Of a stretch of DNA of 64,000 nt, positions 48,472 to 59,451 are shown piece by piece (positions within the stretch are counted from its first letter, which is position 1; each line of letters opens with the position of its first letter). The translations under genes were made by a program, and so were the position numbers. Origin of the DNA: Abelmoschus esculentus (Eukaryota; Streptophyta; Magnoliopsida; Malvales; Malvaceae); NCBI GenBank assembly GCA_035048815.1, contig JAUCBN010000062.1, forward strand, positions 6,520,001 to 6,584,000, given 5' to 3'. The notes beneath the pieces are model-generated. The model was not told the DNA's origin, made no database searches, and worked only from the letters and a program-made list of their open reading frames with translations.

Positions 48472-51034
48472 ATGACCAGGGCCAACCCAATCAACCCCTT
48501 ATACGAATTAGATGCATAGATCGAACGAACAAGGCTAAGGTTGAGGAGACAAATCCAAGAGGCTATGACAGATCACCCGGCAGGACAAAACTTACCTGCC
48601 GGTAATGGAGGTTTACCGCCGCCACCTGGGTCGCGGCAGCTCACTGTTAGAGACTTCCTGGAAGAGGACTTAAATGGATTAAACCCAAGAGTTGTTACAC
48701 CGGAGATAGAAGCAACCCACTTTGAACTGAAACCTGTTATGTTCAATATGCTTAACACTATTGGACAATTTGGTGGGTCTGCAACTGAAGACGCAAGGCA
48801 GCACCTTAAGTCCTTCATGGAAATTTGCAACTCTTTCAAAATCCAAGGAATCCATGAAGATGTCTTGCGATTGAAGCTATTCCCTTATTCACTGAGGGAT
48901 AGGGCGAAAGCTTGGTTGAATAGCATTCCAGCAGGATCTATTGGATCTTGGAGTGAACTCTGCCGTGATTTTATTACTCGTTTTAATCCTACAAACCTAT
49001 ATGATATAATTCGTAATGAAATCACTTCTCTTCGACAGGCAGATGACGAACCAATGTACAAGGCATGGGAGCGCTATAGGGAGTTACTACACAAGTGTCC
49101 TTTGCATGGATTTCCCCTATGGACACAAGTGAAAATGTTCTATAATGCCACGAATGCCCCGACAAGGATGATGTTAGATGCCTCGGCAAACATAACACTC
49201 CTTGATAAAGCACCTGAGGAAGCTATCGAGATACTAAACAAACTCGCAAAAAATGATTTTCAATTTCCTACATCTAGGCGAGGAGGAGTAAGACACCAAG
49301 CCACGGTGAACGAGCTAGACACATCGAAATCAGTGGCAGCACAATTGGCCTCTCTTACCAAGATGGTGCAAAACCTACAATTACAGCAAAATACCCGTGA
49401 GGTTAAGGTAATTTATTCTTATTGTGACTTATGTGGAGGTAACCACAGTTCCTCTGATTGCCTGAATCAAGAAACCGGTATGTATGTTGGGAACTACAAC
49501 CGCAACAATATGATGTCCAACACATACAATCCCTCATGGAAGAGGCAACCAAACCTATCATGGAGCAACCCTAACAATGCCTTAAACCCAATCACCCAAC
49601 CTTCAGGATTTCAGCAACCGATGCAACAACTGCCGCCGCCGCAGGCCCAACAGTCAATGCCGCAGCAGCAGATGCAACAGCAACCGATAAGTTCGTTGGA
49701 GAACACTCTCAAAGCCTTTATGATGAAAACTGAGTCATACATGGCAGAGAATAGTAATTTCATCAAAAGAACAGACGCTTTTATGAATAGGACTGAGATG
49801 AGGTTGCAAAATCAAGAAGCGTCCATTAAAACGCTAGAAACTCAGGTTGGGCAGTTTGCTCAAAACATAAACACTAGACCACAAGGAGGACTACCTAGCA
49901 ATACTGAAGTTGCTAAGGTAATAGGCCATGAACAGTGCAAAGCAATTACTACTAGGAATGGTCTACAGCTGAAGGAAAAGATCCCAGAGAGCCAAATTCT
50001 ATCAGCGGATCCAGCAAAAGAAGAGGCTGAGCAAACTGATGCTGATAACACTGCCCCGGTAGAGAGTACAACAGCTCCTGAACAGCCTGCCGAGACAGCG
50101 ACAACCCCAGTGGTGCCAGGTATTAAATTCCAAACTAAAGAAACCCTGGATGAGATGAGACCACCACCACCTTTCCCACAAAGGTTGCAAAAGCAAAAAC
50201 ATGATCAACAATTCAAGAAATTCCTTGATATTCTAAAGCTAGTCCACATTAACATACCGTTCGTAGAGGCAATTGAACAAATGCCTAACTATGCCAAGTT
50301 CTTAAAGGACATGGTGTCAAAGAGGAAACGAATAGGTGAGGTCGAAACAGTGGTTGCTACCGAGGGATGCATGGCAATGCTGCACAATCGCATGCCACCG
50401 AAATTAAAAGATCCTTGCAATAGGTAAAAGTTATGAAGGTAAGGCCCTATGCGACCTTGGAGCAAGCATAAATTTAATGACCAAATCAGTCTTTCAAAAG
50501 CTTGGAATAGGAAGGGCAAAACCAACAACAGTTATGCTCCAACTAGCGGATCGATCCTACGTGCAACCTGAAGGCAAAATTGAGGACATACTGGTAAGAG
50601 TTGATAAGTTTATTTTTCCTACTGACTTTCTTGTTCTTGATTGTGAAGCAGATGACAATGCACCGATCATCCTGGGGAGACCTTTCCTTGCAACTGGACG
50701 CACCCTAATTGACATGGAAAAAGGAGAGTTGACAATGCGGGTCAATGACCAACAAGTCAAACTCAATGCATTCCACAACTTAAAAAAATATGATGATCCA
50801 GAGGAGTGCAAGGCCATTCACACAGGAAGTACCAAAATTTCCTGCCATGGCAGAATGCTCGGCAGATTAGTTGGTAAAAAGATTAAGCCCAAAGTGGATG
50901 GACACACAACAAAAGGGAGTGGCCCACAACTGATTTATAATTTGGGCCAACGAGAGAGAATCATCTTGGGAGATGCATTTGCATGCTCTCCACCAGTAAC
51001 ACGATCTCCTCTTTTTTCTTTATTAATATATTAG
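48472..51034 (+). pseudogene. Nested gag-protease gene, nearly intact, one frameshift and one early stop
   Basis: ATG at 48472 corresponds to the outer start. A TAG at 48517 (codon 16) interrupts, after which the frame is open to 50427. The gag core (SLRDRAKAWLNSIPAGSI), the knuckle CDLCGGNHSSSDC (C-x2-C-x3-H-x4-C), a glutamine-rich segment (49620-49690) and a likely helical stretch before the protease are all present. A 20-base deletion at about 50413 removes the join to the protease and shifts the frame. The retropepsin then continues in another frame, with CDLGASINLM (Asp at 50453-50455), QLADRS and ILGRPFLATG, to 51034. Gag would package RNA and form particles; the protease would process it. 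There is no reverse transcriptase, RNase H or integrase after it. Confidence 0.85.
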
Positions 51035-51490
51035 GATTAGTTTAGTTTATTTTTTTGTTTTTTTTTAATTTATTTTTGCTTTAAGTATTTTTCTTTTTGT
51101 GTGTTTAATTTTTATTTAGGATAATAAGCAAAAATAAAGGAGAAGTTGTTCACAGCAGGAACTCTACCGAGGCAGAAAAACGGTGTCAGGGTCGCAGCAG
51201 TATCAACGGGCAGAACAGTATAACGGCTAGTCTGCCGAGATTCCTGCCGCGACAGAAAAGGAAACGGCAGTAAAGAGTAACGGCTACAAAACGGCTAGTG
51301 GATTCAAACGGTCATAAGGCCGAGGCCTATATAAGAAACCCCTTCCTCTTGAACTATTCACTCTTGCTTTCTTGTTTTTTTAGAATTCATAACAATCTTC
51401 CTCTCACATTACTCTCTGCCTACTCACAATTCTTCGTGAAATTCTAGATTCTTTTCAAGAAAACCTCCAAGAAATCATCTCACAATCTTG
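51035..51490 (+). other. Spacer and leader between gag-protease and PTP genes
   Basis: A T-rich part (to about 51115) is followed by a leader with several TGCCGAG/ACGGCAG words and a TATA box. The equivalent in the outer element is 46957-47054 plus 55276-55599, so spacer length and position agree in both copies. Confidence 0.7.
51328..51335 (+). promoter_or_regulatory. Internal TATA box upstream of the PTP gene
   Basis: TATATAAG in the context GGCCGAGGCCTATATAAGAA lies 163 bases before the PTP start codon. The LTR TATA boxes (TATATAAG or TATATAAAG) have a similar core and follow GCC or GTC. The outer copy has TATACAAG at the matching place (about 55493). It could drive a separate PTP transcript, which is inferred. 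Confidence 0.5.
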
Positions 51491-53026
51491 ATGGCAACCT
51501 ACAAGAGATTTGCCCCAGCCAACGTTGAAGATCGTATCAACCGATCTTTCATCGCCCGAAAATTATAGGAAGAACAAAGTTTCCAGCATTCGGATGATGA
51601 AAACTACGGCATTGAGCATTATCTTTTTGACAAAATTAAGTACCAAGATTGGGAAATTTTTTGTCTCCAACCTGCCCAGGCGAACGCAACCATCGTGCGG
51701 GAATTCTTTGCGCACGGGCCCAGCAAAGATTCCCTCTTTGTTCACTGCCGCGGTAGGCCGGTCCAATTAGATGCCGAGATCATCAACGACTTCTACGGCC
51801 TCACTCCAAACAGTGATGTTCACGCCGAATTCTTGGAAGACATCACTGCCGAGGATTACGAGTTAATCAAAGACGATCTTTGTTACGCGAATACTCCATG
51901 GGAAACCGGTACCCATAGAGGATCCATAACAAGACAGAGCTTAAAGCCCGAGGCCAAGATGTGGAATACCTTTGTCAAGAGACGCCTCATCCCTACGTCC
52001 CACAACAACACGGTGGACCAAAGGCGATTGGTGTTTATCCAATCGATCATCAACAAAAGAACCATCAATGTTGGAGAGATCATCCTACGTGAAATTCACG
52101 AATGTGGTAAGAAAGATAAGGGACCATTATATTTCACATGTTTGATCACAGGTTTGTGTGTTGCCGCAGGTTTGCCAATCGAAGATACGGACAAATACAC
52201 TCCCCAAAGGCGAGGATGGACCAGGGACTTTTGTCACAAAGTCATGCAGATCACGCAGGCGGAGCTAGTCCAAGCAACGCCCTAGCAATTCACGGCTGAT
52301 ACTGCTGCCGGGCCCCAATACACGGCAGACATACCTGATACTGCCCACACCTCTGCCGCAGCAGACCCATACCAGGAGATTTTGCAAAGGATGGCAGCGA
52401 TGGACCTCAGACAATAGAGGTACATGGAGTACCAAAGAGATTTCAACGGTACACTCGCCCAGATGATGCTCCACGCTTTTCCAGACCAAGGGGCGCAATT
52501 TCCAGAGTTTCCCAGCAATATGTTTGTCACAGCTGCCCCTTACACCGAGACTACACCAGCTCCGGGAGGACCAAGGTCGTTCTTCCATGCGGACCCTCAA
52601 CCACAGTACCAGGCTGTCGGCCCATCCAGGGCAGCGGATTCTGCCGCGGCATCATCTGCTAGCAGAAGACCATCCAAACGGAGGGCAGTCTTCAGCACTC
52701 CACCCCGATCACCAATTATCATGGGCAGTCTATCAGCTAAGATAGATGCCTATGTGCACCAAAGCTCCACCGCCGCCGGAACAAGTACACACCACACCGG
52801 AGGAGCCACGGCAATGGAGGGTGGCATGGACATAATTCTGATCGAAGACATGGCCGATGTGGAAGAAGGAGAAGAGGTCGAGGCCCCAATGCAACGGACA
52901 CCACCCACAAGAGTCCAACCGACCCGGCAAGCAAAAGCTCAACCATCGCCCTCACCAAGAACAAAGCAATCGGCAGCAAGGCCAAGGAGAAAAATTGTTA
53001 CAAGCAGCTCTTCGGAGTCGCTTTAA
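51491..53026 (+). pseudogene. Nested PTP-domain gene (putative plant transposon protein), three nonsense codons
   Basis: The 511-codon frame from ATG at 51491 is unbroken by indels but has TAG at 51566, 52283 and 52415 (codons 26, 265 and 309). Residues about 30-260 form the conserved region of the 'putative plant transposon protein' family (my assignment by memory of PF20167-like sequences): VHCRGRPVQL, INDFYGL, WNTFVKRRLIPTSH, INVGEIILREIHEC and CLITGLCVAAGLP. The C-terminal half is rich in Pro, Ser, Ala and Gln and ends basic (PRRKIVTSSSSESL). I see no signal peptide or transmembrane segment, so an envelope-like role, sometimes suggested for this position in Athila elements, is not supported. 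Function unknown. Confidence 0.75.
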
Positions 53027-53947
53027 ATTTTTGTTCTTAATTCAATATTAATTGCTTGTGTTGTCTTTATATGCTGCTTATTTTATATTTGTGTTGCCCG
53101 ATTATTTCTTCAAATATAAAGCATTGAGGATAATGTTTGGTTTGAGTTTGGGGGTGCAGATTCACTGCCAAGGCAACAATCTACTGTCGAGGCCTTGCCA
53201 AAAAAAGGAGTATTCCAGTGATTTTTTTTAATTTTCATGCTTCCCGCCTTACTTGAATTAATTGCCTACACTTTTGCAGTACTTATCATCAGTATTGCCT
53301 TAGTTTATTCTTTAAGGCTATAGAAATCTTTCTCCTTAACATGATTAGGTCCTGTTAAGAAGGTTTAACCTTAGGATACTTAAGGATGAAAACTTAGAAG
53401 CTTACTATAGGAAGAATTTTAAACACTTTTGGGACTTGTTGGATTAGAGGAATTCTTTTAATGAACTTAGGTGATAAAGACTTAGATTTTTTTGGGAAGG
53501 TAACTAGAGGTGCCTATCACCGGCTCTAGAAAGTACTCTTCTTCATGCTAGAGGTTCCCGAAATTGGCTCTAGTATGTTTTAAGGAATATTAAAAAGAAA
53601 GAAGGAATTTAGTGAAGGGAAAAACACAATCCTTGAGGTGCCCGAAATTGGCTCAAGGATTGGTTACTTAGAAAAGAAGAGAACACTTAACCAAATTCTA
53701 CTTGTCTTGAACATAGAGTTTATCTAAGAAAGTCTTTAATCAAACTTGTCCACAAAAACACACACACTCACAATTCTTATAGTTTGTTTCTAGGTAAACC
53801 CTTGGGTAGCCAAAAGGTTAAGGTTTAAGAATAGGCCTAGTTATGGTGGGGAGAATAGATGGACATGTAAGACCAAGAGAGAGTAGAGTTTGGCAAATTG
53901 ATGGTTTGCATTGCTTGAGGACAAGCAATAGTTCGAGTTTGGGGGTG
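53027..53947 (+). other. Nested element 3' untranslated region and polypurine tract
   Basis: No long frame. It contains TGCCAAGGCA and GTCGAGGCCTTGCC words and two copies of GGTGCC(T/C)..CACCGGCTCTAG-like phrases near 53510-53660. The end, AGTTCGAGTTTGGGGGTG at 53930-53947, abuts LTR3 and is the likely polypurine tract. Confidence 0.7.
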
Positions 53948-55275
53948 TGATAAGTGCTCAACTCAGTATCACTTTTTACACCATTTGTTGGCATTAATCA
54001 CCGAATTTACACTCACTTGAACCAATGCATACACTTAATGTGATATATTTAGAAGTCATGCTTATAAAAGTAATATTTATAGAAAAGGCACGTTTTACTG
54101 CATTTTCATATCTGTGCAGGAGAACTAGTGTCGCGGCAGCGACAAGGCCGAGGCAGGACCTGATGCCGAGGCAGCAGCTGAGAGCCAGGAAGCAAGACTG
54201 TAGGCAATTGGAAGACAAAAATCCAAGGGACGTTTCTGGACATAAAACCCATGGATCGGAGCTGGCTAGCATGAGGAAAAGCCCAAGACAAGGCCACGCT
54301 GGAAAACCCCTTAGCCGAATTAAACTTGGAAATATTTTAATTATGTACATGACTTGTTCCCTACTCCAAGTTGTATTCTACTTAGGAAAGGTTTGCCCTA
54401 GGTCAAGCCTATATAAAGACCTAGCCATCTAATGTAATATACACGGAATACCTAGAGAGAAAGAGCCGACTCATAACTTGTTTTCTTTCTCTCAATCATG
54501 TTCTAAGCTCTCTTAGGGTTTAGGTGAAGGTTGTTTAGTATATGTGAGAGGAGATTGTATTTTTTCTTTGTTTCAATGCAATAAAATTATCAAGGTTTGC
54601 TTATCCTTTGTTATTCCTTGTTCTTGCATTCAAGCCCGGGAGGGAAGTTTGTGAGTAATCCATTTATCTAGACTCGGGAGAGTTAGATTCACGAAAGGGG
54701 TAAGTACGGTGTTTCAATCGCGAAATACTAACTCGGCCTAGGGATAGGTTAAGAGTTTCAGCGGCTAAAAGAAGTGTGAGATTGGTTGGTGAGTATAATT
54801 GGTTCACGCCGGGAGGTATCATCAAGGACTAGTCATCAACAACACTCTAACTTAGGGATAAGCGGAGTCATTCAAGGACACTTTGTCGAACTTTGGTAAA
54901 GTGTACCCACGAGCAAGGGATTGCCGCGGCGGACAGTATCGTCGCTGCCAAGGCAGTAAACTGCAGTGCTGTCGAGGCAGTGATATACGATTGCATTGAG
55001 TAGAAACAAGTCAATCAAGTCCACAATACAACGCACCTGGATCCTGACCCATCTCTCTTTAATATTCAATCTCTTTACTTTTCTTAGTTATTTTAGTTTA
55101 GCTAAACCAAACTCAATCACTTGTGTTTTATTTTACTTCTTTCTACAGAACAAAAAGACGAAGAAGACATATTAAGTCTACCAGTCCCTGGGGAGACGAT
55201 AATCCGATAAATGCTTATCACTTATTACTTTCGATGTTTCCACTTGCACTAAACGCACACTTTTGACACGCGACA
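53948..55275 (+). repeat. Nested element 3' LTR (LTR3), 1328 bp
   Basis: TGATAAGTGCTCAACTCAG to ACACGCGACA, with TATA box TATATAAAG at 54410-54418. It is followed directly by TTTTT and the resumed spacer of the outer element. Confidence 0.9.
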
Positions 55276-55599
55276 TTTTTATTTAGGATAATAAGCAAGA
55301 ATAAAAGAGAAATAGTTCACAGCAGGAAATCTACTGAAGCAGTAAACAGTGTCAAAGCCGTAGCAGTTTCAACGGGCAGAACAATGTAACGGGTAGTTTG
55401 CCGAGATTTCTGCCGTGGCAGAAAAGGAAACGACAGTAAAGACTAACGACTACAAAACGGCTAGTGGTTCAAACGGTCACAAGGCCGAGGCCTATACAAG
55501 GCCGAGATTTCTCACAATACTCTCTGCCTACTCTCAAACCTTCTTGATATTTTCAGAATTTCTTCAAAAAAATCTCCAAGAATCTTAAAACATTCATCC
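55276..55599 (+). other. Outer spacer/leader, right part
   Basis: Starts with the TTTTT duplication, then ATTTAGGATAATAAGCAAGA as at 51115 in the nested element. It includes the TATACAAG variant of the internal TATA box near 55493. Confidence 0.75.
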
Positions 55600-57126
55600 A
55601 TGGCCACCCACAATCGCTTTGCCCCTGCCGCTGTCGAAGGCCGTTTCAACAGGTCTTTCATTGCTCGGCAGTTGTGGGAGGAGCAAGGTTTCCAACACTC
55701 CGATGAGGAAAACTTTGGCATCGAGCACTACTTGTTCGAGAGGATCAAATACCAAGCATGGCAAATCTTTTGCCTGCAACCCACTTAGGCAAACGCCACC
55801 ATCGTGTAGGAATTCTATGCACATGGGCCGAGCAGTGACTCTCTATACGTCCATTGCCGAGGCTGGCCTGTACGCCTTGATGCCGCGACAATCAACCAAT
55901 TCTATGGCTTAGCCCCTGAACGATATGTCCACTCAGAGTTCTTCGACGACATCACCAATGAAGATTACGAGTTGATTAAAGATGACCTTTGCTACAACAA
56001 TACTCCATGGGAAACCGGTGCCCATAGAGGATCTGTAGCAAGGCAGAACCTAAAGCCAGAGGCCAAGCTATGGAACACCTTTGTCAAAAGATGCCTCATC
56101 CCCACCTCCCACAACAGCACGGTGGACCGAAAGAGATTGGTGCTCATCCAATCAATCATCAACAAAAGGAGCATCAACGTTGGAGAAATAATTTTAAGGG
56201 AGATACACGAATGCGTTAAGAAGAAACGAGGACCTTTATATTTCCCTTGTTTGATCACTGGTTTGTGTATTGCTGCAGGTGTCCCTACGGCCGAGACAGA
56301 TGAATATACAACCTATAAGAGAGGATGGACAAGAGAATTCTACCACAAAATCATGAAGATCACTCAAGCAGAACCCGTCCAAGTAACGCCCTAGCAGTTC
56401 ACTACTGATACTGCTGTCGGGGCCCAATACACAGCAGACATGCCAAACACTGCCCACACCACTACTGCAGCAGACCCGTACCAGGAGATACTGCAAAGGA
56501 TGGCAGTGATGGATCTTAGGCAACAGAGATACATGGAGTATCAAAGAGACTTTAACGACACACTTGCCCAAGTAATGCTCCATGCCTTTCTAGACCAAGG
56601 GGTGCAGTTTCCAGAATTTCCATGCAACATGTTTGTTACAGCTGCACCCTATAAAAAGACTACACCAGCTCCAGGAGGACCGAGACCGTTCTTCCACGCG
56701 GGTCCTCAACCACAGTTTCATGCTGCCGGCCCATCTAGGGCAGCAGACTCTGCCGCGGCATCATCTTGCAGCAGACGACCATCAAAGAGGAGGGCAGTCT
56801 TCAGCACTCCACCACGATCCCCCATCATCATGGGCAGTCTATCAGCAGAGATAGATGCCTATATACACCAAAGCTCAACCACTGCCGGACCTAGTAAACA
56901 TCATACCGGGGCAGCCGCAACCAATGAAGGAGGGATGGACATCATGATCACCGAAGAGATTGTCGACGAGGAAGAAGTGGATGCTCCAATACAACGGAAA
57001 CCACCAACAAGAGTCTAACCACCCCGGTAAGCAAAAACTCAGCCATCGCCCTCACCCAGAACGAAGCAATCAACAGCACGATCTCGAAGAAAAATTGTTA
57101 CAAGCAGCTCTTCGGAGTCCCTTTAA
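55600..57126 (+). pseudogene. Outer PTP-domain gene, five nonsense codons, frame preserved
   Basis: ATG at 55600 to TAA at 57124-57126 is 508 codons before the stop, aligned in frame with the nested copy throughout. Nonsense codons: TAG at 55786 and 55807 (codons 63 and 70), TAG at 56392 (codon 265, the same site as in the nested copy), TAA at 57016 and TAA at 57028. The conserved PTP segments are all present: WNTFVKRCLIPTSH, INVGEIILREIHEC and CLITGLCIAAGVP. The C-terminal tail is again Pro/Ser/Gln-rich and ends in a basic and serine-rich segment. No membrane segment is seen. It lies in the outer element downstream of the insertion that separated it from gag-protease. Confidence 0.75.
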
Positions 57127-57520
57127 ATTTTTTTATATGCAATATTATTTGTTGTCTATCTACTGCTTCTTTCCTTTCATATTTTTGTTGCCCGCTATTT
57201 TCTTCTAATATAAAGCATTGAGGACAATGCTTGGTTCGAGTTTGGGGGTGTAGAGCCTCTGCCGAGGCAATCTACTACCGAGGCCTTGCCAAGAAAAGGG
57301 AGTATTTAAGTGAATTTTTTTAAATTTTTTATGCTCACCACCGCCTTACTTGAATCAATTGCCTATACTTTTGCACTGCCCATCATCAATATTGCCTTAG
57401 TTTATTCTTTAAGGCTATAGAAATCTTTCTCCTTACCATGGTTAGGTCCTGTTAAGAAGGTTTAACCTTAGGATACTCAAGGATGAGAACTTAGAAGCTT
57501 TCTATAAGATAAATTTTAAA
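57127..57520 (+). other. Outer 3' untranslated region, truncated
   Basis: Parallels 53027-53415 of the nested element, then stops at 57518-57520 (AAA), where the inverted copy begins. The rest of the region, its polypurine tract and roughly the first 900 bases of its 3' LTR are missing. Confidence 0.75.
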
Positions 57521-57944
57521 AACTCGAACTATTTCTTGTCCTCAAGCAATGCAAACCATCAATTTGCCGAACTCTACTCTCTCTTGGTCTTACGTTTCCA
57601 TCTATTCTCCCCACCATGACTATGCTTATTCTTTAGACTTAACCTTTCGGCTACCCAAAGCTTTACCTAGAAACAAACTATAAGAATTGGTGAGTGTGTG
57701 CGTTTTTGCGGACAAGTTTGATTAAAGGCTTTCTTAGATAAACTCTAAGTTCAAGAAAAGTAGAATTGGGTTACGTGTTCTCTTCTTTTCTAAACAACCA
57801 ATTCTTGAGCCAATTTCGGGCACCTCAAGGATTGTGTTTTTCTCTTCACTAATTCCTTCTTTCTTGTAAATATTCCTTAAAGCATACTAGAGCCAATTTC
57901 GAGCACCTCTAACATGAAAAAGAGTATTTTCTAGAGCCGGTGAT

Positions 57945-58170
57945 AGTAAGCTTCTAAGTTTTCATCCTTAAGTATCCTAAGTTCATTAAAAGAATTCCTA
58001 TAATCCAACAAGTCCCAAAAGTGTTTAAAAACCGTCTTATAGTAAGCTTCTAAGTTTTCATCCTTAAGTATCCTAAGTTCATTAAAAGAATTCCTATAAT
58101 CCAACAAGTCCCAAAAGTGTTTAAAAACCGTCTTATAGTAAGCTTCTAAGTTTTCATCCTTAAGTATCCT
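57945..58170 (-). repeat. 96-bp tandem repeat, two full and one partial unit
   Basis: AGTAAGCTTCTAAG starts at 57945, 58041 and 58137, with nearly identical sequence in between. The nested element has one such unit at the matching place (about 53380-53475). The period is a multiple of three and gives a repetitive frame by chance in an untranslated region. Confidence 0.9.
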
Positions 58171-58533
58171 AAGGTTAAACCTTCTTGACAAGACCTAATC
58201 ATGGTAAGGAGAAAGATTTCTATAGCCTTAAAGAATAAACTAAGGCAATACTGATGATAAGCAGTGCAAAAGTATAGGCATTTAATTCAAGTAAGGCGGG
58301 GAGCATAAAAAAATATAACTTTTTTAAAAAATTCACTTAAGTACTCCCCTTTTCTCGGCAAGGCCTCGACATTAGATTGCTGCCTTGGCAGTGAATCTGC
58401 ACCCCCAAACTCAAACCAAGCATTGTTCTCAATGCTTTATATTACAAGAAAATAGCGGGTAACAAAAAATATGATAAAAGTAAGAAGCATATAAAGAAAC
58501 CAGCAACAAATAATATTGAATTATATGAAAAAT

Positions 58534-59435
58534 TTAAAGAGACTCCGAAGAGCTGCTTGTAACAATTTTTCTCCTTGGTCTTGCTGTCGACTGCTTTGTT
58601 CTTGGTGAGGGCGATGGTTGAGCTTTTGCTTACCGGGGCGGTTGGACTCTTGTGGGTGGTGTCCGTTGCATCGGAGCTTCCACTTCTTCTCCTTCTTCCA
58701 CGTCGGCCATCTCCTCGGTAATCATGATGTTCGTTCCACCTTCTATTGCTGTGGATGCCCCGGTATGATATGTACTCGGTCCGGCGGCGGTTGAGCTTTG
58801 GTGCACATAGGCATCTATCTCAGCTGATAAACTGCCCATGATGATTGGGGATCGTGGTGGAGTGCTGAAGACTGCCCTCCGCTTGGATGGTCTTCTGCTG
58901 GCAGATGATGCCGCGGCAGAGTCTGCTGCCCTAGATGGGCTGTCAACCTGGTACGGTGGTGGAGGGCCTGCATGGAAGAACGGCCTTGGTCCTCCCAGAG
59001 CTGGTGTAGGCTCGGTGTAAGTGGCGGTTGTGACAAACATATTGTTGGGAAATTCTAGAAACTGCGCCCCTTGGTCTGGAAAAGCATGGAGCATCATTTG
59101 GGCTAATGTGCCGTTAAAGTCTCTTTGATACTCCATGTATCTTTGTTGCGTGAGGTCCATCGATGTCATCCTTTGCAATATCTCCTGGTATGGGTCTGCT
59201 GCGGTGGAGGTGTGGGCAGTGTCTGGCATGTCTGTCGTGTACTAGGCCCTGACAGCAGTATCAGCAGTGAACTGCTGGGGCGTTACTTGGACTGGCTCCG
59301 CTTGCGTGATCTGCTTTACTTTATGGCAAAAGTCTCTGGTCCATCCTCGCCTTTGGGGAGTGTATTCGCCGTATCTTCGATTGGTACACCTACGGCAACA
59401 CACAAACTAGTGATAAAACATGGGAAATATAATGG
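58534..59435 (-). pseudogene. C-terminal part of a PTP-domain gene in the inverted copy
   Basis: Minus-strand frame from about 59435 to TAA at 58534-58536. It starts inside the conserved domain (near the LITGLC segment) and carries the Pro/Ser/Gln-rich C-terminal half; 58630-59229 is open. A 1-base loss near 59252 and TAA at about 58627-58632 break it. At the site of codon 265, where the other two copies have TAG, this copy has CAG. Confidence 0.7.
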
Positions 59436-59451
59436 ATGCTCAATATAAAGA

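Larger units (their letters stand above)
47055..55275 (+). mobile_element. Nested complete Athila-like pol-less LTR element, 8.2 kb
   Basis: Bounded by LTR2 (47055-48380) and LTR3 (53948-55275) and flanked by the 5-bp duplication TTTTT (47050-47054, 55276-55280). In order it has a primer-binding site, gag-protease (48472-51034), a leader with TATA box, a PTP-domain gene (51491-53026), a 3' untranslated region of about 0.9 kb and a polypurine tract. Its spacer (TTTAATTTTTATTTAGGAT at 51107) shows the uninterrupted form of the site it entered in its sister. With gag-protease but no pol, it must have moved with enzymes from another element. Confidence 0.85.

Noticed and set aside
57931..58191. 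Repetitive protein-like frame with LRILKDENLEAYY repeats
   Set aside because: It is the 96-bp tandem repeat in the 3' untranslated region of the inverted copy; the period is divisible by three by chance.
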